Positions 32,875-42,210 of a stretch of 64,000 nucleotides of DNA are shown here, in pieces; within the stretch, counting starts at the first letter, position 1, and every line of letters begins with the position of its first letter. The position numbers and the translations under genes are program-made. The DNA lies in NCBI RefSeq assembly GCF_016653615.1, contig NZ_CP067393.1, positions 2,433,673 through 2,497,672 on the forward strand, in the 5' to 3' direction. The stretch is from Entomomonas asaccharolytica. GTDB taxonomy: Bacteria; Pseudomonadota; Gammaproteobacteria; Pseudomonadales; Pseudomonadaceae. The notes beneath the pieces were generated by a model. The model made no database searches, was not told the DNA's origin, and worked only from the letters and a program-made list of their open reading frames with translations.

Positions 32875-35100
32875 ATGTTTCACACAGCTAACGAAACACA
32901 TTTCTATTTTGATGTACAAGGTATTTCTAATAATAATCTTCAAGTATTAGCTTTTGATGGTATAGAAGGTTTAAATAGTGAATATATTTTTGAAGTAACA
33001 TTAGTTTCAAATCATTTACGTTATGATATAACTAAATTACTGAGTCAATCTGCTTATCTATCCTTTACCCCTGATAAGTCTCAAGGTGTACATGGCAATA
33101 TTCAATTTGTTAAACGTGGTGCAGTAGGTAAAGACTATTCATTGTTTAAAGTAATTTTAGCTCCAAAATTTAGCCACCTGCATAAACGCTTTAATCAAAG
33201 AGCTTTTATCAATAAATCTGTTATTGAAATCATTACAACAATACTTAATGAACATGGGCAACAGCAAACCATAGACTTTGATTTCAAATTAAAAGAACAA
33301 TACCCCAAAAGAGAATTTTGCTGTCAGTACGAAGAGACAGATGCTAGTTTTCTCTATCGTCTCTGTGAAGAAGAAGGTTTAAGCATTCACTACCAACATA
33401 GTCAAGATAATCATTTAATGGTAATCAGTGATAATAATAACTTTTTCCCAAGCCATCAAAATAGTTTTAGCTATGCTAGTGATACAGGTTTTGTAGCTGA
33501 TTATCCCATCTTTAAACGATTTGATGTAAACCTTTCTAGTACCACTACTGCTGCCAGTTATAGAAATTATAATTTTCAAAACATGAAAATACCTGAAGGC
33601 AATGCACAAGGTACTCAAAATAAAAAGGCTAATGATGCCCAAGAACCAAATTTAGAATACTATGATTACCCTCAGCACCACCTTGATAAAGCCAGAGGTG
33701 ATTATTACTCTAAAATAGAAGTAGAACGCTTACGTGCTAACCACATACTTGCTGAATGCTACAGCGATATACCTGATCTAAAAAGTGGCTACTGCTTTAC
33801 AGTAGAAGATTATCCAGCACTAGATACGCTTGATAGTAGTGATAAATGGCTAGCTATACAGGTGTACCATCAAGGTAGACAACCACAGGTTTTAGAAGCA
33901 GTAGGCAGTGAAGTTAGTGCAATCATGCAACAACCTAACTATTTATTTAAATACTACAAACACCCAATTAACGAAGCGCTACAATTTCCCTTTGATAAAT
34001 TTGCCCAAGGGTATCGTAATACATTAGTTAGCATACCTCACGCTGTACCACACCGCCCTCAAAGACTACATCCAAAGCCTAAAGTGTTAGGTGCACAAAC
34101 CGCTATTGTAACAGGTGCAGCAGGTGAAGAAATCTACTGTGATGAATATGGACGTATTAAGCTGCAATTTCATTGGGATCGTGAAGGAAATTATAATGAG
34201 AATTCATCCCACTGGGTAAGAGTAGCCAGTAACTGGGCAGGTGATGGTTATGGCACAGTAGTAGTACCTCGAGTAGGTATGGAGGTCACCGTTGACTTTT
34301 TGGAAGGTGATATTGATAATCCCATTGTAACAGGGGCTTTACATAATGGTGTCAACAAAGTCCCTTATGATCTCCCTGCCAATAAAACCAGAAGTGTTTT
34401 TAAAACCTCTAGCTCAAAAGGTGGCGTAGGTAGCAATGAGCTTAGAATAGAAGATAAAGCAGGTCAAGAACAAATCTTTGTACAATCTCAAAAAGACTTT
34501 GATCAACTTACAAAAAATAATCACACAGTACAAGTTTTAAATAATAGTCACCTTCAGGTGCAAAATGAACACTCAGAAACCATAGTAAAGAATCGTTACC
34601 AGCACCAAATTTCTGAAGAACATCATCTGACAGCATTAGACCGTAAAACCCAAATCATGATGAATGATTATAAAACAGTGGGTATAGCAGAACATGAAAC
34701 CATAGGTACGATTAAAACCACTGAAGCTGGGATGGAAATCCATTTGAAGGCAGGTTTACAAGGTATTATAGATGGTGGCTTGTCACTTACCCTTAAGGCA
34801 GGTGGGCAACATATTGTACTTAATCCAGCAGGTATCTGGATGACTATGCCCGTATGGACAGGTGGTGTCCCAATGGAAGGAACACCAGCAATACCGTTAC
34901 CACCAATGAGTAAAGCAAATACAGTCGTTGCTACAACAGCACCGCCTGTTATCTTGCAACCAAGGCCAGCTACGGTAGTACCTAACTTCCAAAGTGCTAG
35001 TATGCAAGGTGCAATGATTATTCCTGTTTGTGGCAAACAAGCTAATGCCCCATGTACTAGAGGGGAGGCTTGTCCATGCAAGAAAGCATTAACCGCTTAA
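32875..35100 (+). CDS. vgrG: Type VI secretion spike protein VgrG
   Basis: VgrG (TssI) trimers form the tip of the type VI secretion needle. The 741 residues include the gp27-like head (SEYIFEVTLVSNHL onward, about 35-380) with FCCQYEETDASFLYRLCEEEG, the gp5-like OB fold (YCDEYGRIKLQFHWDREG, HWVRVASNWAGDGYGTVVVPR, VDFLEGDIDNPIVTGALHN; about 420-500) and the C-terminal needle with DUF2345-like repeats. A proline-rich and cysteine-containing tail (CGKQANAPCTRGEACPCKK) follows. No Tss structural gene is present, so it is an orphan vgrG serving a machine encoded elsewhere. It overlaps the adaptor gene by 25 bases. Confidence 0.95.
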   Translation: MFHTANETHFYFDVQGISNNNLQVLAFDGIEGLNSEYIFEVTLVSNHLRYDITKLLSQSAYLSFTPDKSQGVHGNIQFVKRGAVGKDYSLFKVILAPKFSHLHKRFNQRAFINKSVIEIITTILNEHGQQQTIDFDFKLKEQYPKREFCCQYEETDASFLYRLCEEEGLSIHYQHSQDNHLMVISDNNNFFPSHQNSFSYASDTGFVADYPIFKRFDVNLSSTTTAASYRNYNFQNMKIPEGNAQGTQNKKANDAQEPNLEYYDYPQHHLDKARGDYYSKIEVERLRANHILAECYSDIPDLKSGYCFTVEDYPALDTLDSSDKWLAIQVYHQGRQPQVLEAVGSEVSAIMQQPNYLFKYYKHPINEALQFPFDKFAQGYRNTLVSIPHAVPHRPQRLHPKPKVLGAQTAIVTGAAGEEIYCDEYGRIKLQFHWDREGNYNENSSHWVRVASNWAGDGYGTVVVPRVGMEVTVDFLEGDIDNPIVTGALHNGVNKVPYDLPANKTRSVFKTSSSKGGVGSNELRIEDKAGQEQIFVQSQKDFDQLTKNNHTVQVLNNSHLQVQNEHSETIVKNRYQHQISEEHHLTALDRKTQIMMNDYKTVGIAEHETIGTIKTTEAGMEIHLKAGLQGIIDGGLSLTLKAGGQHIVLNPAGIWMTMPVWTGGVPMEGTPAIPLPPMSKANTVVATTAPPVILQPRPATVVPNFQSASMQGAMIIPVCGKQANAPCTRGEACPCKKALTA

Positions 35101-35942
35101 TAGCACAATCTAAATCAGCAAAGCCACAATTTGCAGCTAATTTGAATACATGGTTTCTACTGGATAAAGTACGTGGTGAAAAAACCTTACCTGCTTTCTA
35201 TCAAGGGGGTAACTCAGGGCTTATTGCTAATATTGACTATCTCGTGATGGGTACAGACCATGCAGACCTATTAGAAGCAAGTCCTTTACTGATTAAACTT
35301 AATCATACTCAACTAACAGAATCACTCTATCAACATATCCAGCAAGAGCGTAGCGGCCTATTTATCCAAGCCAAAGACGATAATATACTGCCTCATCTGC
35401 AATATTTATTTATTATGCAAAGTAAAGAGCAAGGCCAAGTCTATGCTCGTTACTATGATTCAATATTTTGGACAACATTACAACTCAGTTTAGCCGATCA
35501 ACAATCCGCTATTTGGGGCAATTTACAAAAAGTCTATACCCTAGCACCTGATAGTAATGACAAACAGCTAAACTTTTTTAACTGGACAACACCTAATCCT
35601 GGTATTAATAAAACCACTACTCCACCAACAGAGCCAATCTATCTAAGTTCTGATTTTGTAGAGGTTAACGAAACCATACAACTCTACTACCTACTCAGCA
35701 AAGCTTGTTATCAGCAACAACTAACCATACCGCAAGATAGACTATCTAATGCCCTATTAAATTTTAGGACTATCGTTAAGACAGGTATTAACCAAATACA
35801 CTTACTGGAAAAACTAGCCAAACTTTGTATTGAACAAAATAACCTAGCACTAATACCAGAAGTACAGCAGATATTACAACAAGCCGATTTACCAGATTAT
35901 GACAAAGTTGAACAACTGGTAGACTTATATAAAGGGAACTAA
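35076..35942 (+). CDS. DUF4123 type VI effector adaptor/chaperone
   Basis: DUF4123 proteins load effectors onto their cognate VgrG. The start is the ATG at 35076, preceded by GGGGAGG at 7 bases; a TTG two codons earlier is less likely. The 288 residues show a DUF4123 N-terminal domain (about 20-125: NTWFLLDKVRGEKTLPAFYQ, ASPLLIKL, HLQYLFIMQSKEQGQVYARYYD) and a less conserved C-terminal half with helical segments. Location between vgrG and the large effector gene is the classical arrangement. Confidence 0.88.
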   Translation: MQESINRLIAQSKSAKPQFAANLNTWFLLDKVRGEKTLPAFYQGGNSGLIANIDYLVMGTDHADLLEASPLLIKLNHTQLTESLYQHIQQERSGLFIQAKDDNILPHLQYLFIMQSKEQGQVYARYYDSIFWTTLQLSLADQQSAIWGNLQKVYTLAPDSNDKQLNFFNWTTPNPGINKTTTPPTEPIYLSSDFVEVNETIQLYYLLSKACYQQQLTIPQDRLSNALLNFRTIVKTGINQIHLLEKLAKLCIEQNNLALIPEVQQILQQADLPDYDKVEQLVDLYKGN

Positions 35943-35944
35943 TC

Positions 35945-38900
35945 ATGTCAGTAGATCAAGAAAAAAATACAACGGAAACCAAACAACTACCAACCGTACA
36001 ACTTACCCCTTATGAGCCTATAAGATCAACTGATACCGTTTGTACAACCACAGGTACAGGTTGTAGCTCAGATGATAAAGTTTTTGAAGATATAATTTAT
36101 ATCCCTATGCAAAAAAAGTTTTGGCTTTTAACTAAGCAAGCCTCTTACGAACTTGAATATGCTACTGTTAGCTTATACACCAGCACCAAAGGCATTTTAG
36201 GTGCTTCGGCTGAAGAAAAAGCCAAACTCATGGAAAAATTAGATATTTCCCATCTAATGAAATTCTTTTATAACCCTAAACCAGCTGGCTTTCTATCAGA
36301 AGAAGATCAAAAACGCTATCAAGAGCTTCAACAACAACTACAAAAATATGGGGAAGATACATGGGAAGGTAAGTCTATCTATGTCTACAAAGTCACTAAA
36401 AAACAGTTAGAAGAACTCGATCGTAAAGGTATTCAAATAGCTGAACAACAAGGCTATATAGCTGATAAAGGGGAACTCTATACCCCTGAGCAAGCCATAC
36501 TAAGAAAACTGCTTGCACAATATGTCAAAAACAAACAAAAGATTATGGCTAATGAAGATACCAAAAAGCAATTTACCACTGTTTTTGACAAACTCAATCA
36601 ACTACAGCATACCAAGCAAGGCATACAAAATATTGCGTATATACGCTATTTTGCCCCTCATGCCATATTAGAATTACAAGATGAAATTGATAAACTCGAT
36701 CAACTGGTTAAAAACCATATTACAGTCATCTTAGAATTAGCCACCATAGGCATTGCTACACCAGAGTTTGCATTAGGGCAAAATGCATTCTCCAAAGAAG
36801 GTCAGCATATTGTTGAACGGGGTATGCAACGTATCTTCTTTATGCAAACTGAAGAGGCAAAAAAAGAAGGCATTATTGATGAAATGAGCCAGCTTTTTGC
36901 AGACTGGCAATTTTTCTTAGGTAATATCGGCGATTCTGTACCCGCTACTGCTTTTATCGAAAAGCTAAAACAACTGATACGAATAGAGAGCAATGTACAA
37001 AAATTTGTAGACCATGCCGAACAGCTAGCCAGTCAATTTGTGCCACCAAAATTATTACTTTGGAATCCAGAAGATTACAAGCCACAACCTAATACGGCAT
37101 TGCTGAATGCACCCATGTCTATGAGAGAGTTTACACGCCCTCTTACTTTTCAAAAACTAAAAACTAAATCAGGGGCAAAAGACCTTTATCAATTCTCTAT
37201 TGATGACTTAGCTAAACGTACCAAAAATGCTCCTCAATTCCTTAAACGAATAGCCAACTATGCTGCTGAGTACCCCAAGTTAAAAAAACGCCTAAGAGAC
37301 CTCAACAACAACCATGATGAGCTATTTGAAATTTATCTAACTGAACTAGGCTGTAAACCCATAGAAATTAAAGGCAATACATGGTTTAACCAAGAAAAGC
37401 TATTCGATCCTGAAGCTTTATATACATCATTAAGTAACCAAAAAATACAGGTTAAATCATTAGAGAATCCAGTAGATAGAGAAGCATGGGGTAAACTATT
37501 ACAATACACCATCTTCCAAGATAACTTTTTAAACAAAATCATGGGCTTTGACCCCAGTTATGGCGCACAACTGGTACGTTTTTTAACCAAACATACTGAA
37601 CAATATGTACCTTTTATGGAATATGCAGCAGAGTTCTCTACAAACTCCCCTTCTTTACCCAACTTCACAGTAGGGGGTGTAGGCGCTAAATTAGTGGTTT
37701 CACCCTACCATAATAAAGCCTCGTTGGGTCCTTTTTATCTGCCTAACCTAGCCAATGCTATCCATCCTGTAGTTTCCTTCGATCACCACAAAACCCATCA
37801 GCCTATCGAATTAGACTTTGGCTACTTTATCTTTAAACTGGTGGTAGAAGGATCAGGCTTTGTAGGGGCAAGTTTAGCCCTATCAGGCAACCTAGCACTG
37901 AATGCTAGTCTTGGACGTTTTCAGGTAGAACTAGAACAACCTGCTTATTTAGGCGAGAAACCGAGAGGCGTAGTCGCCTCCGCAGGTGGTGAACTCTTTG
38001 CAGGGGTACAAGCAGGTGTTAATGGTACGGTACAATGTAAATGGTGTCCCCCCAAAGGCACTAAAGGCCATTTTTGGAAACGCCTTGATCTAACCCTGAG
38101 ACAACTACAGGGCGACCAAACCATCGCAGGTAAACTCAACGATGACCTAGACCCACTGCAAGAAAACAACTACAAAACCCTTGCTTCCTTTGGATTAGGC
38201 GTAGCAGGTACCATAGGAGCTGGGGGCAATGCCATGTTTGCACTAACCGCTAATCGAGAAAAAATCAGACTTCATCTAGGATGGGGCTTAACCTATGGCA
38301 TTGGGGCTAAAGGTGGTCTAAGCTTTGAACTAGACTATGCCTCTGCTATAGATATTGTGCGCATTGTATTACAAGCCATTCGTAAAAATGATAATCGCCC
38401 TATTGGTTGGTATGATGATATGGGGCAAGCAGTAGATGACCTACCATCAGGCAGAGATGAAAATAACCAAATTATTATCAGTGAGAGTTTCTATCGCTTC
38501 TCCACTGCCCTAATGCTAGTTGGTCGATCAGTAGCTAGCCTAGCCTTTGCTTGGACACTAGGTATTAGCAAAATAGAAACACTTTATAAACAAATGACGG
38601 CTGATTATGGGGTAATGGCTGCTCATTTAGCTAATCCTGAACACCTAAGAGAACTAACTGAATGGTTTGCTGAATTGCATCCACAAGCCATTGGTGCGCT
38701 TTTCTATCATCTAACTAAAGACCTAGCAGGTAATAACTCATGGGCTAGTATAATTTATATGCACCATTCAAGTAAGCTCTCTACAGGTGAATTAATTGCC
38801 TGTCAGCAAGTGGCTATTGCTAACTGCATTAAATGGTTATTAGCCCGTAAAAAACCGAATGAGCGTGATCACCAACTGTATCCTAATACCGCCCAAGCCA

Positions 38901-39298
38901 TTTTTGGGGAAGCCGTATTGCGGATGGATAATGCTGAGGGTACTAATGGCAGTTTAGATAAATATTATCAAGCCATTAATCCCAATAAAACTCAGGTATG
39001 GGCAGAAGATGCGGATAAAACCAACTACTATAAAAATATTAAGTTAATTCGTGAAACGATGAAAAGAAAGGTTACTGCTGATAATACACGGGTAACGATA
39101 GGTAACCCCATAGGAGACCTTGGAGCATTACAAGCAAGCAGTAGAAAAGCAAAAGAATATTTTGATGGTAATTTTGATAAACTTTTTAAACCTGCTTTTG
39201 CTAATAGCTATACCTTAAATGACTTTATCGAGCAACGTAATACCCGTTTGATTGCGCTTAATACACTAGGAGGAAAATCTAATGAACAAACGGTTTAA
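35945..39298 (+). CDS. Putative type VI secretion effector, large, of unknown activity
   Basis: 1117 residues, not recognised. No signal peptide. Residues about 1-50 are Thr/Gln-rich, followed by a segment IIYIPMQKKFWLLTKQASYELEY that may contact the adaptor. Residues 90-560 are charged and helical. From about 625 to 830 there is a glycine- and alanine-rich stretch with alternating hydrophobic residues (VEGSGFVGASLALSGNLALN, SAGGELFAGVQAGVN, FGLGVAGTIGAGGNAMFAL) that could insert into membranes. The C-terminal 300 residues are helical. Position after vgrG and a DUF4123 gene, and before exported Sel1-like genes, supports an effector role; a pore-forming mode is only a guess. Confidence 0.65.
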   Translation: MSVDQEKNTTETKQLPTVQLTPYEPIRSTDTVCTTTGTGCSSDDKVFEDIIYIPMQKKFWLLTKQASYELEYATVSLYTSTKGILGASAEEKAKLMEKLDISHLMKFFYNPKPAGFLSEEDQKRYQELQQQLQKYGEDTWEGKSIYVYKVTKKQLEELDRKGIQIAEQQGYIADKGELYTPEQAILRKLLAQYVKNKQKIMANEDTKKQFTTVFDKLNQLQHTKQGIQNIAYIRYFAPHAILELQDEIDKLDQLVKNHITVILELATIGIATPEFALGQNAFSKEGQHIVERGMQRIFFMQTEEAKKEGIIDEMSQLFADWQFFLGNIGDSVPATAFIEKLKQLIRIESNVQKFVDHAEQLASQFVPPKLLLWNPEDYKPQPNTALLNAPMSMREFTRPLTFQKLKTKSGAKDLYQFSIDDLAKRTKNAPQFLKRIANYAAEYPKLKKRLRDLNNNHDELFEIYLTELGCKPIEIKGNTWFNQEKLFDPEALYTSLSNQKIQVKSLENPVDREAWGKLLQYTIFQDNFLNKIMGFDPSYGAQLVRFLTKHTEQYVPFMEYAAEFSTNSPSLPNFTVGGVGAKLVVSPYHNKASLGPFYLPNLANAIHPVVSFDHHKTHQPIELDFGYFIFKLVVEGSGFVGASLALSGNLALNASLGRFQVELEQPAYLGEKPRGVVASAGGELFAGVQAGVNGTVQCKWCPPKGTKGHFWKRLDLTLRQLQGDQTIAGKLNDDLDPLQENNYKTLASFGLGVAGTIGAGGNAMFALTANREKIRLHLGWGLTYGIGAKGGLSFELDYASAIDIVRIVLQAIRKNDNRPIGWYDDMGQAVDDLPSGRDENNQIIISESFYRFSTALMLVGRSVASLAFAWTLGISKIETLYKQMTADYGVMAAHLANPEHLRELTEWFAELHPQAIGALFYHLTKDLAGNNSWASIIYMHHSSKLSTGELIACQQVAIANCIKWLLARKKPNERDHQLYPNTAQAIFGEAVLRMDNAEGTNGSLDKYYQAINPNKTQVWAEDADKTNYYKNIKLIRETMKRKVTADNTRVTIGNPIGDLGALQASSRKAKEYFDGNFDKLFKPAFANSYTLNDFIEQRNTRLIALNTLGGKSNEQTV

Positions 39299-40337
39299 AC
39301 AACAATTAATATTACTAGTTTGTTTATTAGTTACTTTAACTAGCTGGGCAGAATTAACCCCTGAGCAAGAAGCAGCTAAACAAAAAGGTATTTTACTCTA
39401 TCAGCAATCCCATCTATATGAAGATACTGAAAACTACCTATTACCAGCAGTCGAAGCAGGTGATGTAGAGGCAACAGTTTATTTAGGTATTGTTTTTAAA
39501 GTCACCATGCCATTAATGGCAGGAAAATATTTAGAAAAAGCAGCTAATCAAGGTGATCTCTATGCTATGTATCAGCTTAGTATGGACGGTGCTATTTGGG
39601 ATCAGTTTGGTTATACCGAAAATACAAATAAAACGGATTGGAAAAAGAAAGGGGCTGAACTAAGCCTTGAACGAGCAAAACAAGGTGATATAGAAGCTAT
39701 GCACCTTTACTATAGATTTACAGGCGATTTAAATTGGTTAAAAAAATCCGCTGATGCAGGTTGGTTACCTGCCCAAGAAGATATTACATATCAAGTAGAT
39801 AAAGGTAAACCACCCTTTGATAAACTAACCAAATCAGAGCAAGAACAACTATTTAGACAGTATAGAGACAGAGCCATTGCAAATGGCTCATTAAAAGTAA
39901 AATATCGTGCATTTTTAAGTTATGACAGTGAATTTCATACTCATTCAACGATTGACCAAGCTGTCGCCCAAAAATATTTATTAGAGTTAGTAGAAAAAAG
40001 CTATCTCCCTGCTATGGAAATTTATATATATGCATTAAGAGGTAATTCTAAATATTTTAATAAATATGGTATTGAGCCAGACCCAGTAAAAGCCTATGCC
40101 TTGACTGCATGGATGGTCGATATGGGCATAAAAAATAAAAATGATTTAACCTACTATACAGAGGGCGCTAATATATTAAATAATGATTTAGAAAATTTAA
40201 CTTATACTTATGTACCCCCTTTAACTCCCGAACAAATTAAACAAGGTGATATTTTAAAAGAACAATGGGCTAAAACCCATCCGCCTTTAAGAAATAGTAA
40301 TGACAAATTACGCAATGTTAATAAAGCTTTTGAATAA
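39282..40337 (+). CDS. Exported Sel1-repeat-like protein, candidate immunity protein
   Basis: 351 residues. The N-terminus MNKRFKQQLILLVCLLVTLTSWA is a signal peptide, so the product should be periplasmic. The mature part contains helical pairs spaced like Sel1/TPR repeats (AVEAGDVEATVYLGIVFK, AANQGDLYAMYQLSM, AKQGDIEAMHLYYRFTG, SYLPAMEIYIYAL). The start overlaps the effector gene by 17 bases, with AGGAGG a few bases before the ATG, indicating coupled expression. Immunity proteins of type VI effectors are often encoded this way; binding to the effector is inferred. Confidence 0.68.
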   Translation: MNKRFKQQLILLVCLLVTLTSWAELTPEQEAAKQKGILLYQQSHLYEDTENYLLPAVEAGDVEATVYLGIVFKVTMPLMAGKYLEKAANQGDLYAMYQLSMDGAIWDQFGYTENTNKTDWKKKGAELSLERAKQGDIEAMHLYYRFTGDLNWLKKSADAGWLPAQEDITYQVDKGKPPFDKLTKSEQEQLFRQYRDRAIANGSLKVKYRAFLSYDSEFHTHSTIDQAVAQKYLLELVEKSYLPAMEIYIYALRGNSKYFNKYGIEPDPVKAYALTAWMVDMGIKNKNDLTYYTEGANILNNDLENLTYTYVPPLTPEQIKQGDILKEQWAKTHPPLRNSNDKLRNVNKAFE

Positions 40338-40353
40338 AAGCAGAGTAGCACTA

Positions 40354-40736
40354 ATGAACAAACGGTTTAAACTAAACTTTATTTGGTTATTTTGTTTGTT
40401 TTTAGCACTACCTAGTTGGGCAAAGCTAACCCCTGAACAAGAGCAAAATAAACAAAAAGGTATTTTGCTTTTTAATCAGTCTCGACCAAATGACAATATT
40501 GAAAAACTCCTATTAATAGCAGCCGAAGCTGATGATATAGAAGCAATGGTCTATTTAGGAATTGTCTATATAGAGCAAGGTAAACAAGGCGACCCTGAAT
40601 CCATGTATATTTACTATAAATTTACAGGTGATTTAAATTGGCTGATCTAGGTTGGTTACCAACTCAAGAAAATATAGCTTATGAAGTAGATACAGGTAAC
40701 CACCCTTTAATAAATTTAATAAAACCAGCAAGATGA
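40354..40736 (+). pseudogene. Decayed duplicate of the Sel1-like exported protein gene
   Basis: The ATG at 40354 begins MNKRFKLNFIWLFCLFLALPSWAKLTPEQE, quoted here as MNKRFKLNFI and PSWAKLTPEQ, matching the signal peptide and start of the preceding gene. The copy then jumps from IVYI to KQGDPESMYIYYKFTGDLNW, lacking about 60 residues found in the intact copy. After LNWL it runs into a stop; a one-frame shift continues ADLGWLPTQENIAYEVDTG, again matching the intact gene (DAGWLPAQEDITYQVDKG), and stops at 40736. It has therefore suffered a deletion, a frameshift and truncation. Confidence 0.82.
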
Positions 40737-40785
40737 GCTTTAACATCAGTACCTTTTATTAAGGCTGAGGAGTTGAATGGAAAGG

Positions 40786-40820
40786 AATAGGTAGGACTTT
40801 ATCAATCCTACCTATTTTTA
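40786..40820 (+). terminator. Rho-independent terminator closing the vgrG module
   Basis: AATAGGTAGGA (40786-40796) pairs exactly with TCCTACCTATT (40806-40816), followed by TTTA. It also stands at the boundary with the minus-strand phage genes and may work in both directions. Confidence 0.8.
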
Positions 40821-40824
40821 TCTA

Positions 40825-40944
40825 TCAGAATCTTTCAATATAAATCTTGAAAGGTTTTACTGTAGCTCTAATAACAAGGCCATTCTTTAATTTACGACTC
40901 CAGCGTAAAATAAAAACACCTTTTTCATCTGTAAAAGTGTCCAT
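40825..40944 (-). CDS. 39-residue small protein
   Basis: Read by hand on the minus strand from the ATG at 40944 to TGA at 40825: MDTFTDEKGVFILRWSRKL, then KNGLVIRATVKPFKIYIERF. A strong GGAGGTG site ends 3 bases before the ATG, which chooses this start over an in-frame ATG four codons upstream. I have an impression of similar short RWSRKLxNGxVIRAxxKPF proteins in pseudomonads and their phages, but cannot name a family. It is basic and probably soluble. It lies between the vgrG terminator and the phage region. Confidence 0.65.
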   Translation of the reverse strand: MDTFTDEKGVFILRWSRKLKNGLVIRATVKPFKIYIERF

Positions 40945-41078
40945 AAACACCTCCATAAATAAAAGGTTGCCACTACTTAACCAGTATATAGACACAATAA
41001 TTGATTAGATGTATACTAAAAGAGTAGTCTTTAGTAACCCATTAGTTATTGTACAAGAAGCGAGTGGGGAACTTCTTT

Positions 41079-41152
41079 AATAAGGTACTATCAATACCTT
41101 ATTACTATTTAATAAAATGGCTAGGTTTGCTGTAAACATTCCTAGTCATTTT
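41079..41152 (-). terminator. Tandem hairpins downstream of the coiled-coil/winged-helix gene
   Basis: The nearer hairpin has AAAATGGCTAGG (41114-41125) pairing with CCTAGTCATTTT (41141-41152), one G-U pair, and a T-rich exit on the minus strand. A second, AATAAGGTA/TACCTTATT (41079-41087 and 41095-41103), follows. The double arrangement suits the end of the minus-strand transcript. Confidence 0.6.
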
Positions 41153-41174
41153 ATTTTATAAATCTTTAACTATT

Positions 41175-41753
41175 TTACACATTCGTATTATCTCCAGAAT
41201 ATAAATCATTAAACTCATTATCAGGCAATGACTGGTTAACTTTTTGTGCTAATTTATAACGATTAGGTATATTTCCACCGCCCTTAAAAGTTTGCTCAAT
41301 CTTCCCCTTCTTATGTAACTTACTTAATACTGTAGAAACTCTTGATGATGGGGTTTTTCCTTCCACCTCTATACCTTTTGATGTTAAAACAGTCATTATT
41401 ATTGGGGAATCAAACTCCTGATCTCCAAGTTTTAAAATAATGCTCCATATATCATCAATTAGAGTTCTTTTACGGGGAATAGGTATATTTAATTGAGATA
41501 AATCAATTAATTCATTTACCCCTTGACTTTCTTTATCAGTATATATGTTGCCAGTAATCTCTTTAACCTCAGGTGCATCTTGAAGATATGTTGACTTCTT
41601 ATTTTCAAGATACTCTAAAACACCATATTTACCATGTTGTTGGATTTCAAGCTTTTCAATTTCACCTCTTAATTTATTAATCTCAACATCAAGTAGTTCT
41701 AATTGTTTTTTTGTCTGATTAATTTCGTCATCATAAGGTGTATTATTAATCAT
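41175..41753 (-). CDS. Coiled-coil plus winged-helix-like protein, unknown
   Basis: 192 residues, not matched to a named family. Residues about 8-45 form a heptad-rich coiled coil (IDxxI-type repeats: QTKKQLELLDVEINKLRGEI). A linker of mainly polar residues follows. Residues about 95-175 look like a winged helix (LIDDIWSIILKLGDQEFDSP, GKTPSSRVSTVLSKLHKKGK, then a GGGNIPNRYKL wing). Such proteins may be DNA-binding regulators. It is the leftmost substantial gene of the minus-strand phage region, so it may be phage cargo or a regulator expressed from the prophage. Confidence 0.6.
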   Translation of the reverse strand: MINNTPYDDEINQTKKQLELLDVEINKLRGEIEKLEIQQHGKYGVLEYLENKKSTYLQDAPEVKEITGNIYTDKESQGVNELIDLSQLNIPIPRKRTLIDDIWSIILKLGDQEFDSPIIMTVLTSKGIEVEGKTPSSRVSTVLSKLHKKGKIEQTFKGGGNIPNRYKLAQKVNQSLPDNEFNDLYSGDNTNV

Positions 41754-41967
41754 CTAAAATCTCCAGAATTCTTTATTATTCCAATAATAACACAACAAGA
41801 ATAATGGAAGCAACAAAAAGATTCGAGTTTAATTGTATAGATTCCGTTGAATATTAATTCAATGTTTAATAAAGGATATGGAGCTTATTCTTTAGAGTAA
41901 AGTATGATCAACCATCCTAAAAGGCACGCTATTGTGGTTGTCGTCAAACTTATTTAGAGGATGAAAA

Positions 41968-42210
41968 TTATTTTGAATTTGAACTAATAAACTTTAAACC
42001 TTTGGAGATGTAAATAAGCTCTTCAAAATGAGGTAACCAAGCTAAATTATTATTACTATCCCTGCCTAAATATTGGGACTTTACCCAACAAACTAATTGT
42101 CTGATTGAATCACCATCATACGGCCTACGAAAGTCCTTGAAGTAAGCCCGTACTGCTCTATTATGTGTAATATTTTGATCTTTAGCTAAATCATCAAGTG
42201 AGTCTGACAC
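41968..42210 (-). CDS. Short hypothetical protein, possibly N-terminally truncated
   Basis: 80 residues from a GTG at 42210 (starting VSDSLDDLAKDQNITHN). The reading frame stays open for about 40 more codons upstream, encoding a segment that includes EIALSTSVFAQNLVYSDEPY, with no ATG or TTG in it. This suggests either that the GTG is the true start or that the gene lost its 5' end. Motif-like residues are FKDFRRPYDGDSIRQLVCWVK. No family recognised. A 200-base AT-rich gap separates it from the tail-tip gene. Confidence 0.4.
   Translation of the reverse strand: MSDSLDDLAKDQNITHNRAVRAYFKDFRRPYDGDSIRQLVCWVKSQYLGRDSNNNLAWLPHFEELIYISKGLKFISSNSK

Noticed and set aside
34668-35081. Minus-strand frame of 137 residues opposite the vgrG 3' end
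   Set aside because: It lies wholly inside vgrG, whose own frame is strongly supported, and reads as a complement of Thr/Gly/Pro repeats.
35945-39298. Assignment of the effector as VasX-type colicin
   Set aside because: Size is similar, but the typical VasX N-terminal cysteine-containing segment was not seen and no clear C-terminal colicin-like helices were found.
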